Shown in pieces: positions 43,859-51,681 of a stretch of 64,000 nt of DNA; positions within the stretch are counted from its first letter, which is position 1, and each line of letters starts with the position of its first letter. Source of the stretch: SCN-70-22 sp046327755 (lineage in GTDB: Bacteria; Gemmatimonadota; Gemmatimonadetes; Gemmatimonadales; Gemmatimonadaceae). A program made the translations under genes and the position numbers. Below the pieces are notes generated by a model, which was not told the DNA's origin, searched no databases, and saw nothing but the letters and a program-made list of their open reading frames with translations. The stretch lies in the NCBI GenBank assembly GCA_046327755.1, contig JAXLXW010000015.1, forward strand, positions 1 through 64,000, read 5' to 3'.

Positions 43859-44887
43859 TCAGCGCACCCCCCGCCCAACCCCCTCCACCACCCGCATCAC
43901 CCCCACCGCCTCACTCCCCGCCACCGGATTCCCCCCAACCCCCCACACCGCATCCCGCACCCCCGCATAGAACGCCCGCCAATCCCCCGGCACCCCCTCC
44001 ACCACCCGCTCCAAGCGCCGCTACCCCTCCATCACCGTCAGCACCCCGGGGCGCCGATCGACCCCCCACTCCGCGCCCCCCGCCACGCCGCCGCCGCGCA
44101 GCACCTCTTCCTGCGGATCGGTCCCGTGCTTCACGTAGCTCCCGCGCGTCCCGTGCACCACAAACCGCAGCTCGTTCGCCGCCGCCAGCATCGACGCGTG
44201 CAGCACGACGCGCAGGCGATCGTACGTGAGTACGGCATGGAAATAGTCGTCCACCTGCGCCCCCGCGCGCTGGATCGCCAGGTCGCCGTGCACCGAGCGC
44301 GGAGTGCCAAACAGCTGCAACGCCTGGTCCACGAGGTGCGGGCCCAGGTCGTACCACAACCCAGCCCCCGCGCCGGCGCGCTCGCGCCACCGGTCGCGCA
44401 CCACGGGGCGATAGCGATCGATGCGCGACTCGAAGTAGCGCACGTCGCCTAACGCACCATCGGCGATCAGCTTCCGCACGGTCACGAACTCGCCGTCCCA
44501 CCGCCGGTTGTGAAAGACGGAGAGCACGCGCCCGGCCCGCTCGGCGTGGGCGACGACCGACTCGGCCTCCTCGACGGTGACGGTGAACGGCTTGTCGACG
44601 ACGACGTGCTTCCCGGCGCTCAACGCGGCGTGTGCCTGCTCGGCGTGCACGGCGTTGGGGGTCGCCAGGACGACGAGATCGATGGCGGGATCGGCGAGCG
44701 CCTCGGGATAGTCGGCGACGACGCGGGCGTCGGGATGCGCGCCGCGGGCGAGCGCCCCCTGGCTGGAGACGATGGTGTGGAGCCGCAGCCCGTCGACCGC
44801 TGCGATGAGCGGGGCGTGGAAGCTGCGCCCGGCGAAGCCGAATCCTACGAGGGCGACGTTGAGGGGCGGGCGTGTGGGGTCAGTCAT
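43859..44887 (-). pseudogene. Gfo/Idh/MocA-family oxidoreductase interrupted by an in-frame TAG
   Basis: An NAD(P)-dependent dehydrogenase-like protein: VALVGFGFAGRSFHAP nucleotide-binding motif, DLVVLATPNAVHAEQA, KHVVVDKP, and the C-terminal domain with WYDLGPHLVDQAL. The frame stops at TAG 44023-44021 after 288 residues, short for the family (about 340-350). The same frame continues beyond the TAG for 53 codons to a TGA at 43861-43859. That tail reads like the missing family C-terminus (VPGDWRAFYAGVRDAV, NPVAGSEAVGVMRVVEGV). So one nonsense change truncates the protein, or the base is a sequence error. The sugar or inositol substrate is unknown. The 3' part is extremely G-rich on the coding strand. 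Confidence 0.75.
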
Positions 44888-45048
44888 GGGTCAAGCCGGT
44901 CGCCGTATGGTCCCGTTCGCTGGCGTTGCGCGCGTGCATCGCTCGTCCGTCCCTGCACGCCACAGTTTGCCCGGCGAACCCGGCGGCGTTAGCGTCACGA
45001 GGCACGCGGCGGCTGCGGGTACGGAACGGCGTCGGTCCGGAGGAACTC

Positions 45049-48000
45049 ATGGGCACGTCGGCGGAAGGGGACGAAGGATTCGCGCGCTACGCCGCGCGCG
45101 TGGACAAGCTCCAACAGGCGCTCGTCGCCGCCAAGCGCGACGGCGACACGGTGAACGAGATCGACACGCTCCTCGCAATCGGCGATGCCGCGCTGGAGCG
45201 CGATCCCGCCGTGGCGATGATGCACTACCGCCTGGCCGAGCGCCAATGTCGCGGCGATGGGCCCCGCCTGCACGCGGCGATCGGCGGGCAGGGACGCGTC
45301 CTGCGACGCAAGAAGCAGCTCCCCGAGGCCATCGAGAAGTTCCAGCAGGCGCAGGACGCCGCGGATCGCAGCGGCAATCGCGTGGCGCAGGTGCTCTGGA
45401 TGGTGCGGCGTTCGGCGGCGCTGCGGGCGGCGGGCGACACCGAGGCGGCGGGAGCGCTGGCGCGCGAGGCGGACGCGCTGCTGCGCCCACCGGTGTCGCG
45501 CGCAAGCCGGCGCTCGTTCCTCGGTGCAGTGAACCTGTTCGACGGCGGGCAGGTCACGGCGCTCGTGGAGCTCGAGGGGGAACTCGGGCGCGACTGCGCG
45601 GCACGCGGCGACGAGGAAGAAGCGGAGGATCACTACCGAAGCGCGTGGCGTCACGCGCAGTCGATGCAGCAGTGGGATGCGGTCGACACCTGGGCGCGCA
45701 ACACGGGGAACGCGTGCGCGCGCCAGCAGCGCTTTGGCGATGCGCTCGATTGCTACGAAGCGGCGCTCGACGCGGCGCGACAGCTCGACGGCGACGCGCG
45801 GGTGAGCACGACGCTGCGCGCCCTCGCCAGCGCCTACCACGGTGCGGTGCGTTTCGAGGAAGGGGGGGCTCGGCTGGAGGCGCTGGCCGGCGAGCTCTCC
45901 GGGGGCGCACACATGATCGCGCTGGACGAGGCGCTGGCGCTATACGATCAGGGGCTCGCCGCGGAGGACGGGATCCGCGTCGCCGATCACATCGCCGAGT
46001 TGGGAGACGAGGCGCCGCTCGCGGAGCCGTTCGCGCGCCGGGTGATGGAGACGCGGGCGAAGCTCGCCCGCCTTCGCACGATGTCGCCCAACACCGACGG
46101 GCCGTGTGCGCTCGACCTCTGGCTCCCGCACCTGATGTCGCGCGCGATGGATGCACGCGATGCCGACGGGGCGCTGCAGGCGGCGCAGCTGGTCTGCGAC
46201 GTGCGCCTCGCCCTGGCGCTGCGCGGCGGAAAGGAGTGGGCGCGCATGATTGGCGGCGATGTGTTGCAGCAGGCGGGGCTCGACCTCCGCGTGGTGAGCG
46301 ACACGCTCACGCTGCTGGTGGAGATGGACCGCAACCATGCCGCGAGCGACCTGCTGCAGCGCTGGAAGGCGCCGGCCTTCTGCACGGCGACGCTGCAGCG
46401 ACTCCTCGACACGCCGCCCGCCCATCCGGAGCTGCGCGCGGTGGCCGATGCGGCGCGCGCCCTGGCCGCGTCGGTGGAAGCGATCGCCGGCGTGGCGCAG
46501 CCCGACTTCATCCGCGGGATCAATGGCGTGCGCCGCGCCGCGTTGCAGCTGCGCGAGGCAGGGGAGCGCATTCGCGCGCGCGATCCGCTCCTGCACGCGC
46601 GGCTGGGCTTCTGCGTGCACCCGCGCGACCTGGTGGATGCCCTCCCCATCGACGGCGGGGTGGCGATCGTCGACTTCCTGGTGGGGCGCGACGCGACCAA
46701 CGGGGTGATCTACACGCGCGGCGACGACGGCGTCGTGACGACGCTCCTGCAGGCCCCGACCTTCACGGCCAAGGAGGTGCGCGCCCTCACCGAGTTGCAG
46801 CACGCCGGCAACCTCTCCAACGCACTCGGCGGGGCGCAGACGCAGGCGTTGCTCGACATCGCCAAGATCCTCCACGACCACTTCTTCTGCTTCCTGGCAC
46901 GCTCGCTCTCTGAGCGCGGCATCACGCAGCTCATCCTCGTCCCCGATGTGCTCACCCGCGCGATCCCGTTGCATCTGGCGATGGTGTGCGGCAAGGAAGT
47001 GACGATCCCCGGGATCGACACCACGGATGCGCACTTCCTTTGCGAGGTGATGCCGATCGAGTACGTCCCGGCGGTGCAGGCCGTCGCGGCGTCGCAGGCG
47101 TTCGTGCGCCCGCGCGCCATCGGCGCGATTGCGGGCTTCGCCGATCCCAAGGGTGACCTCGCCGGGGTGCGCGCCGAGCTGGAAGCGTTTGGTGCACGCG
47201 CCACGGCGGGGGGGAATGCGGAGACGTGGTCGTTGGCCACCGGTGCGGCGATGACGCGCGAGGCGGTGAGCGCGGCGATCCGCACGGCGGACATGGTGGT
47301 GCTCGGGACGCATGGACACTTCGAGGCGGGGGAGCTGCGCGCCTCGCACCTCGTGATGCACGACGCGCCGTGGTCGCTCGACGAGATGCTGCGCCTCCCG
47401 GCGATGGAGAAGCGTGCGCTGATGGTCCTCGTCGCCTGCGAGGCCGGCGCGGTCGCACTCACGCCGAACGACGCGCTCTCATGGGGGATTCCCGGGGCGC
47501 TGGTGAACGCGGGGGCGAGCGCGGTGCTGGCCAATCTCTGGCCGGTGGTCGACGTCACGGCGAACATCCTCCTCGACCGCTTCCTGGTGCACCTCGGGCA
47601 TCGGGGCTATCGCCCGTCAGCTGCACTCTTCCGCGCCGTGCGCGACCTGCGGCGCATGACGCACGACGAGGCCCTCGCCGCCTGTCGCACGCACTACGAT
47701 CGCCTCAAGGCGCACAAGGCGGCGCCGGAGGCGCTGGTCGGCGCCCGCACGCTGATGGACTGGGTCGACGACTCCGACTCGCCCACCCCATTCGCGCATC
47801 CCTACTTCTGGGGGGCGACGGCGATCTTCGGAAGCGGGTGGCACCTCCCGGCCGGCGCGAGCGTCGGCGGAATCGACCGCGTGCTCGACAACGAGATGCG
47901 CCTGCGCGCCGCGATCGACGCGATGCAGGCGGGGAAGGTGCGCGATGCGCTGGACGAGGCGACGGCACTGGCGCAGCGGTCGGACGGGATCACGCGCGCC

Positions 48001-48201
48001 CGCGCCTACGTCCTCATGGCCGACAGCATGCTGCAGGCGGCCGACCTCACCGAGCAGTCACGCGTGTCGCGCCGCGCCGGGCGCCTCCTTGCGGCTGCCG
48101 GTCGCATTGCCCGCGCCGAGGAAGACGACGAACTGATGGAATGGATCACCACCCTGCAACGCTCCGTGGAGAACGACGATGTGGAATCGTACGAGCCCTG
48201 A
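45049..48201 (+). CDS. TPR-CHAT caspase-like protease
   Basis: A 1050-residue cytosolic protein. The N-terminal 350 or so residues are helical TPR-like repeats (ERQCRGDGPRLHAAIGGQ, KKQLPEAIEKFQQAQDAAD, QQRFGDALDCYEAALDAARQ), followed by a linking region. A CHAT domain follows from about residue 560 with the catalytic dyad: His755 in VLGTHGHF and Cys797 in LVACEAGA, separated by about 40 residues as in clan CD peptidases. GIPGALVNAGASAVLANLWPV follows, as expected. A further helical tail covers residues about 930-1050. ATG 45049 has GGAGG upstream. It overlaps the gasdermin-like gene by 23 bp. CHAT proteases cleave and activate bacterial gasdermins in known systems, so this is the likely activator. 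Confidence 0.88.
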   Translation: MGTSAEGDEGFARYAARVDKLQQALVAAKRDGDTVNEIDTLLAIGDAALERDPAVAMMHYRLAERQCRGDGPRLHAAIGGQGRVLRRKKQLPEAIEKFQQAQDAADRSGNRVAQVLWMVRRSAALRAAGDTEAAGALAREADALLRPPVSRASRRSFLGAVNLFDGGQVTALVELEGELGRDCAARGDEEEAEDHYRSAWRHAQSMQQWDAVDTWARNTGNACARQQRFGDALDCYEAALDAARQLDGDARVSTTLRALASAYHGAVRFEEGGARLEALAGELSGGAHMIALDEALALYDQGLAAEDGIRVADHIAELGDEAPLAEPFARRVMETRAKLARLRTMSPNTDGPCALDLWLPHLMSRAMDARDADGALQAAQLVCDVRLALALRGGKEWARMIGGDVLQQAGLDLRVVSDTLTLLVEMDRNHAASDLLQRWKAPAFCTATLQRLLDTPPAHPELRAVADAARALAASVEAIAGVAQPDFIRGINGVRRAALQLREAGERIRARDPLLHARLGFCVHPRDLVDALPIDGGVAIVDFLVGRDATNGVIYTRGDDGVVTTLLQAPTFTAKEVRALTELQHAGNLSNALGGAQTQALLDIAKILHDHFFCFLARSLSERGITQLILVPDVLTRAIPLHLAMVCGKEVTIPGIDTTDAHFLCEVMPIEYVPAVQAVAASQAFVRPRAIGAIAGFADPKGDLAGVRAELEAFGARATAGGNAETWSLATGAAMTREAVSAAIRTADMVVLGTHGHFEAGELRASHLVMHDAPWSLDEMLRLPAMEKRALMVLVACEAGAVALTPNDALSWGIPGALVNAGASAVLANLWPVVDVTANILLDRFLVHLGHRGYRPSAALFRAVRDLRRMTHDEALAACRTHYDRLKAHKAAPEALVGARTLMDWVDDSDSPTPFAHPYFWGATAIFGSGWHLPAGASVGGIDRVLDNEMRLRAAIDAMQAGKVRDALDEATALAQRSDGITRARAYVLMADSMLQAADLTEQSRVSRRAGRLLAAAGRIARAEEDDELMEWITTLQRSVENDDVESYEP

Positions 48202-48982
48202 CCCGCTGGCCCGTCTCCTCTTTGACAAGTACGACGTGCACGTGCTGAGCCGCCCGCGAGCCTCACTCCCGGTGCTGACCGTCTTCGCGGTGCGCGACGA
48301 CAAGGTCTACCTCGGCGGGGCGCTGGCGTCGCTCCTTCGCGTCCCGTTCGATCCGCCCGAGATCACCAGGGGAGAGCCGGTGCTCGACATCTCGACCACG
48401 GTGTCGAGCGCCACGTCGGGGAGCGGGGCGCTCAACTTCCTCAAGGGCTTCCTCGCGACGATCGGCGGCGCCATCGGTGTCTCGATGGGGGCCGCCTTCG
48501 AGCGCACGGGGACGTCGGCGCTCAAGTTCCGCTTCGATGGATGCACGCTCGACTCCGTGGCCGACGCCTTCGATCTCGAGAACCGCCTCGCCGATCTCGA
48601 CTTCGACAAGTCGAAGTCGGGGATGAAGGACGACGTGCGCTACTACATCGTGCGCGGCGTGCATTCGTGCGCCTCGCTCACCTTCGAGGCGCTGGACAAG
48701 AAGGCGGCGAGCATCGACCTGCATGCCGACGTTGCGGCGATCGGCGATGCCAAGGCGGCGCTCTCCGTCAACAACGACAAGACCATCACCGCGTCGAGCG
48801 CCACGCCACTGGCCTATGGCGTGGTGCTCAACGAGTTGGTGTACGACAGCCGCCGCAAGCGCCTGGGGCTCAAGGAAGCGCGCGACTACGTGCACGTGAT
48901 GGCGGCGACGAAGCGGAAGATCGCGGCGGCGACGCTGGGGGGGGAGAAGGGCGGGGTTCTGGAGGTGAACGAGGGCGGATAG
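48179..48982 (+). CDS. Bacterial gasdermin-like pore-forming protein
   Basis: A 267-residue protein that fits the bacterial gasdermin pattern in length, partner and motifs. An N-terminal beta-strand with LSRPRASLPVLTVFAVRDDKV is followed by the hydrophobic GALNFLKGFLATIGGAIG (residues 83-100), FRFDGCTLDSV, a strand VRYYIVRGVHSCASLTFEALD, and PLAYGVVLNELVYD (210-223). A short charged C-terminal tail (about 224-267) is the expected inhibitory peptide. Known bacterial gasdermins are held inactive by a short tail, cleaved by a neighbouring protease, then form membrane pores that kill the host cell to block phage. Oddity: no cysteine near the N-terminus, where characterised members carry a lipidated one. 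Start has GGAGA upstream. Confidence 0.72.
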   Translation: MWNRTSPDPLARLLFDKYDVHVLSRPRASLPVLTVFAVRDDKVYLGGALASLLRVPFDPPEITRGEPVLDISTTVSSATSGSGALNFLKGFLATIGGAIGVSMGAAFERTGTSALKFRFDGCTLDSVADAFDLENRLADLDFDKSKSGMKDDVRYYIVRGVHSCASLTFEALDKKAASIDLHADVAAIGDAKAALSVNNDKTITASSATPLAYGVVLNELVYDSRRKRLGLKEARDYVHVMAATKRKIAAATLGGEKGGVLEVNEGG

Positions 48983-48994
48983 TCACCCTCCGGC

Positions 48995-49753
48995 TCAACG
49001 TCGCGTCGCTCGCTTCACCGGCGGGGCGACCGCTCGCGTCGCTGGGGATCGCGTCCGTGCCGGTATGGCCGCCGCCAACGCCTCCAACCGCTCCCCCCAC
49101 CACGCTCGCAGTCGCTCCGCCTCGTCCTTGCTGGAAATGCGCGCATGCTCCACGGCGACGCTCACCTTCCCCGGCCCCTTCACGGTGAAGCGCAGCTCGA
49201 CCGAACTCCCGTCGCTCCACATGAAGCGCACGACCTTTCCCTCGGTCGCCGAGCGGAGGGTGAGCTTCGTGCCCGGCATCCACTTGGCGCGGCGCCCGGG
49301 CTCCTTCACGCTGCGGTAGAGCGTCGACAGCGCCGTCGCGTACGTCTTGCTCTTGCTCACTGTGTAGTGGCCGGCGCGCATCTGCCCACGTTCGCGCAGG
49401 CCGCGCACACGCTCGTACCCCACGGCGAGCATCTGCCGCCACCACGCCGAGACCTTGTACTTCTCGCCCAGGTAGCGGGCGATCTCGGCGTGCGGCCACT
49501 GATGCGCCTCGACCTGGTCGAGCGCCCAGATCCACTTCTCCCACGTGCATCCGGTCTTGGCAACGACCGCCTCGTCGCTCATGCCGGCAATGGCGGCGTA
49601 GTTGCCGGGGGGAGGCACGGGGGGGACGGGTGTTGCAGCTGCCGAAGCGGTCGCGGGTGTGGGGCGCAAGGCGGCGCGCGCCGACGCGTATGACTCGCCC
49701 GTGCGCGCGGCACGGGCCCGAACGAGGCGCTTGAAGTCGCGGTCCTGGGTCAT
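48995..49753 (-). CDS. DUF4287 plus SRPBCC (AHSA1-like) domain protein
   Basis: A 252-residue soluble protein. Residues about 65-140 carry the DUF4287-type pattern (TGCTWEKWIWALD, HAEIARYLGEKYKVSAWW, QMLAVGYERVRG). The rest is a START/SRPBCC-like ligand-binding domain (TALSTLYRSVKEPGRRAKW, VVRFMWSDGSSVELRF, SVAVEHARISSKDEAERLRAWWGERL). Such proteins bind hydrophobic ligands or act as chaperone-activator-like folds; the function is unknown. ATG 49753 is chosen since upstream codons are noise. It is convergent with the gasdermin-like gene, 12 bp apart. Confidence 0.72.
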   Translation of the reverse strand: MTQDRDFKRLVRARAARTGESYASARAALRPTPATASAAATPVPPVPPPGNYAAIAGMSDEAVVAKTGCTWEKWIWALDQVEAHQWPHAEIARYLGEKYKVSAWWRQMLAVGYERVRGLRERGQMRAGHYTVSKSKTYATALSTLYRSVKEPGRRAKWMPGTKLTLRSATEGKVVRFMWSDGSSVELRFTVKGPGKVSVAVEHARISSKDEAERLRAWWGERLEALAAAIPARTRSPATRAVAPPVKRATRR

Positions 49754-50093
49754 CGGTTGGGTCCCATAGAAAACGCCACGCGCAAGCATCCCCAGCACGC
49801 CCGCGGTGGCGGCGCTATGGTCTCCCGATTCCCTCCGAGGGTGCTCCCCCCTTTGCCTCCCCAATGGACCTCGGCTGGGGCGAGGTCGCGGAGGTTGGGC
49901 GTGGATCGTCGCCCGTGACCCAAACGCTGCAAATCCGGGGCGATTCGCGCAAGAGGCGTCGCCGGATGGCGATCGCGGGCCGGGATGAGCCGTGACGAGC
50001 ATCCCTCGGTTCTTCTGTCGGTGGCGCGCCGCAGGGTCGACGTTCGACGCCCAAGACCGCATGTTCTCCTCTCCCCTACTCGCCGAGCCAACG
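49754..50093. other. 340-bp divergent spacer
   Basis: Between the DUF4287 and VOC genes. It contains a CTCCCCCCTTTGCCTCCC run at about 49845 and otherwise ordinary GC-rich DNA. No promoter motif or gene is convincing. Confidence 0.35.
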
Positions 50094-50861
50094 ATGGGCA
50101 GCGCACTCCCCCCGGTCCCCAAGGGCAACGGCCATCACCCGGTGGTGATGGTCACCCTCGCCGCCAACGACCTCGCGGCGTCGAGCGCCTTCTACCACGC
50201 CGTCTTCGGGTGGCAGTTGATGACCGTCACCGCCGAGATCGCGGCGGCAGCACTCACTTCGGGGCCGGCGGTGACGCTGCGGGCGAAGAGTCCCGAGGGC
50301 TTCCAGGGGGTTGTGCCGTTCATCGGCGTGCCGGATGTACCCGCAGCTCTGGAACAGGTCGTTGCGGCTGGCGGTTCGATCGAGCGCGCGCCGTGGCCGA
50401 TGCCGATGGTGGGGACGCTCGCCCGCTTCACCGATCCTGCTGGCACGATCTACGGGCTGGCCACCAACCCGTCAGCTGCACCGCTGCCGCACATCCCCGC
50501 CCCATTCGGTGACGGCCCGAAACCGCCGAACGGGACGGTCTGCTCGCTGGAGATGCACGCCGGGGACCTCGACGTCGCGGCCCGCTTCTTCGGGACGCAA
50601 TTCGGCTGGGGGACGCTCCCCACCATGCCGCAGTACCTGATGTTCGACGCGGGGGCGGGGATTGGTGGTGTCTTCCAGGCGCACACGCCGGCCACGCGCG
50701 GACTCGCGTATCTCTACGCCACCGACGTGAAAGCGACGCTCGCCGCGATCGAATCGGCGGGGGGGAAGCGCATGGGCGACCCGATGGCGATTCCGGGGAT
50801 GGCGACCTTCGGCTACTTCACCGATCCCTCCGGGACGGCGATGGGGTTGATCGGGGGGTAG
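50094..50861 (+). CDS. VOC-family protein with two glyoxalase-like domains
   Basis: A 255-residue protein with two vicinal-oxygen-chelate modules: HHPVVMVTLAANDLAASSAFYHAVFGW with VGTLARFTDPAGTIYGLAT, then GTVCSLEMHAGDLDVAARFFGTQFGW with MATFGYFTDPSGTAMGLIG. Resembles bacterial hydroxylase-like or fosfomycin/bleomycin-type VOC proteins and the common YdcH-like annotation. No unique substrate can be assigned. A start at 50061 is possible but 50094 fits the domain start. Followed 34 bp later by the LOG-family gene on the same strand. Confidence 0.78.
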   Translation: MGSALPPVPKGNGHHPVVMVTLAANDLAASSAFYHAVFGWQLMTVTAEIAAAALTSGPAVTLRAKSPEGFQGVVPFIGVPDVPAALEQVVAAGGSIERAPWPMPMVGTLARFTDPAGTIYGLATNPSAAPLPHIPAPFGDGPKPPNGTVCSLEMHAGDLDVAARFFGTQFGWGTLPTMPQYLMFDAGAGIGGVFQAHTPATRGLAYLYATDVKATLAAIESAGGKRMGDPMAIPGMATFGYFTDPSGTAMGLIGG

Positions 50862-50895
50862 GGGCGGGCCGTGTGTGGAGGGGTAACTTCGTTCC

Positions 50896-51681
50896 ATGCC
50901 CTCTCCCCACGACTCCCGCCACATCGACCTCTCCTTCCTCGCGGGGCCCCGCTCCCGCTGGAAGGAATTCGGCTCGGTCCTCTCCATCGCCGGCGAGTTC
51001 ATTCGCGGCTTCCGCGCCCTGCACTTCGTGGGGCCGTGCGTGACCTTCTTCGGCTCGGCGCGATTCAAGGCGGACCATCCGTACTACGCCGCGACGCGCG
51101 AGCTGGCGCAACGCATTGGGCGTGTAGGGTTCACGATCATGACCGGCGGCGGCCCCGGGATCATGGAGGCGGCCAATCGCGGGGCGCGGGACGTGGGAGC
51201 GCTCAGCATCGGGTGCGGGATCGTTCTCCCGCACGAGCAGTCGCTCAATCCCTACTGCGACATCGCCCTCAACTTCCAGCGCTTCTTCATCCGCAAGGTC
51301 CTCCTCCTCAAGTACAGCATCTGCTTCGTGGTGATGCCCGGGGGCGCCGGGACGCTCGACGAACTGTTCGAGACCATCACGCTCATCCAGACGGGGAAGG
51401 TCCGGAACTTCCCGATCCTCCTCTACGGCAAGGAGTACTGGGGGCCAACGCTGGCGCAGATCGATCGCATGGTGGCGGAAGGGACGCTCAAGCAGCAGGA
51501 GCTCTCGTTCGTCTTCGTGGCCGACAGCGTGGAGGAAGCGACGACGCTCCTGCAGGACCGCCTGGTGGCGATGTGGCAGGAGCGTGAACACCGACGCGAC
51601 GTGCCGCGGTGGTGGTTCCTCGAAGGACGCCGCCCTACTTCGTCACCATCCGCACCAGCGGGTCGGCCCACGAGAAGATGA
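50896..51681 (+). CDS. LOG-family (TIGR00730) nucleotide phosphoribohydrolase
   Basis: A 261-residue Rossmann-fold protein with the LOG signature GGGPGIMEAANRGA and PGGAGTLDELFE. Members release the base from cytokinin riboside or nucleoside 5'-monophosphates. In bacteria these act in nucleotide salvage. The core ends at about residue 235. The last 20 residues are arginine/proline/serine-rich and overlap the end of the opposite 1326-residue gene by 47 bp tail to tail. Possibly cotranscribed with the VOC gene. Confidence 0.85.
   Translation: MPSPHDSRHIDLSFLAGPRSRWKEFGSVLSIAGEFIRGFRALHFVGPCVTFFGSARFKADHPYYAATRELAQRIGRVGFTIMTGGGPGIMEAANRGARDVGALSIGCGIVLPHEQSLNPYCDIALNFQRFFIRKVLLLKYSICFVVMPGGAGTLDELFETITLIQTGKVRNFPILLYGKEYWGPTLAQIDRMVAEGTLKQQELSFVFVADSVEEATTLLQDRLVAMWQEREHRRDVPRWWFLEGRRPTSSPSAPAGRPTRR

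Noticed and set aside
44872..45048. Longer N-terminus for the CHAT protease
   Set aside because: The extra 59 codons overlap the divergent oxidoreductase start and lack protein character. ATG 45049 has a GGAGG ribosome binding site.
49754..50128. N-terminal extension of the DUF4287 protein
   Set aside because: No protein-like content; it crosses the VOC gene promoter. ATG 49753 is supported by the domain start.
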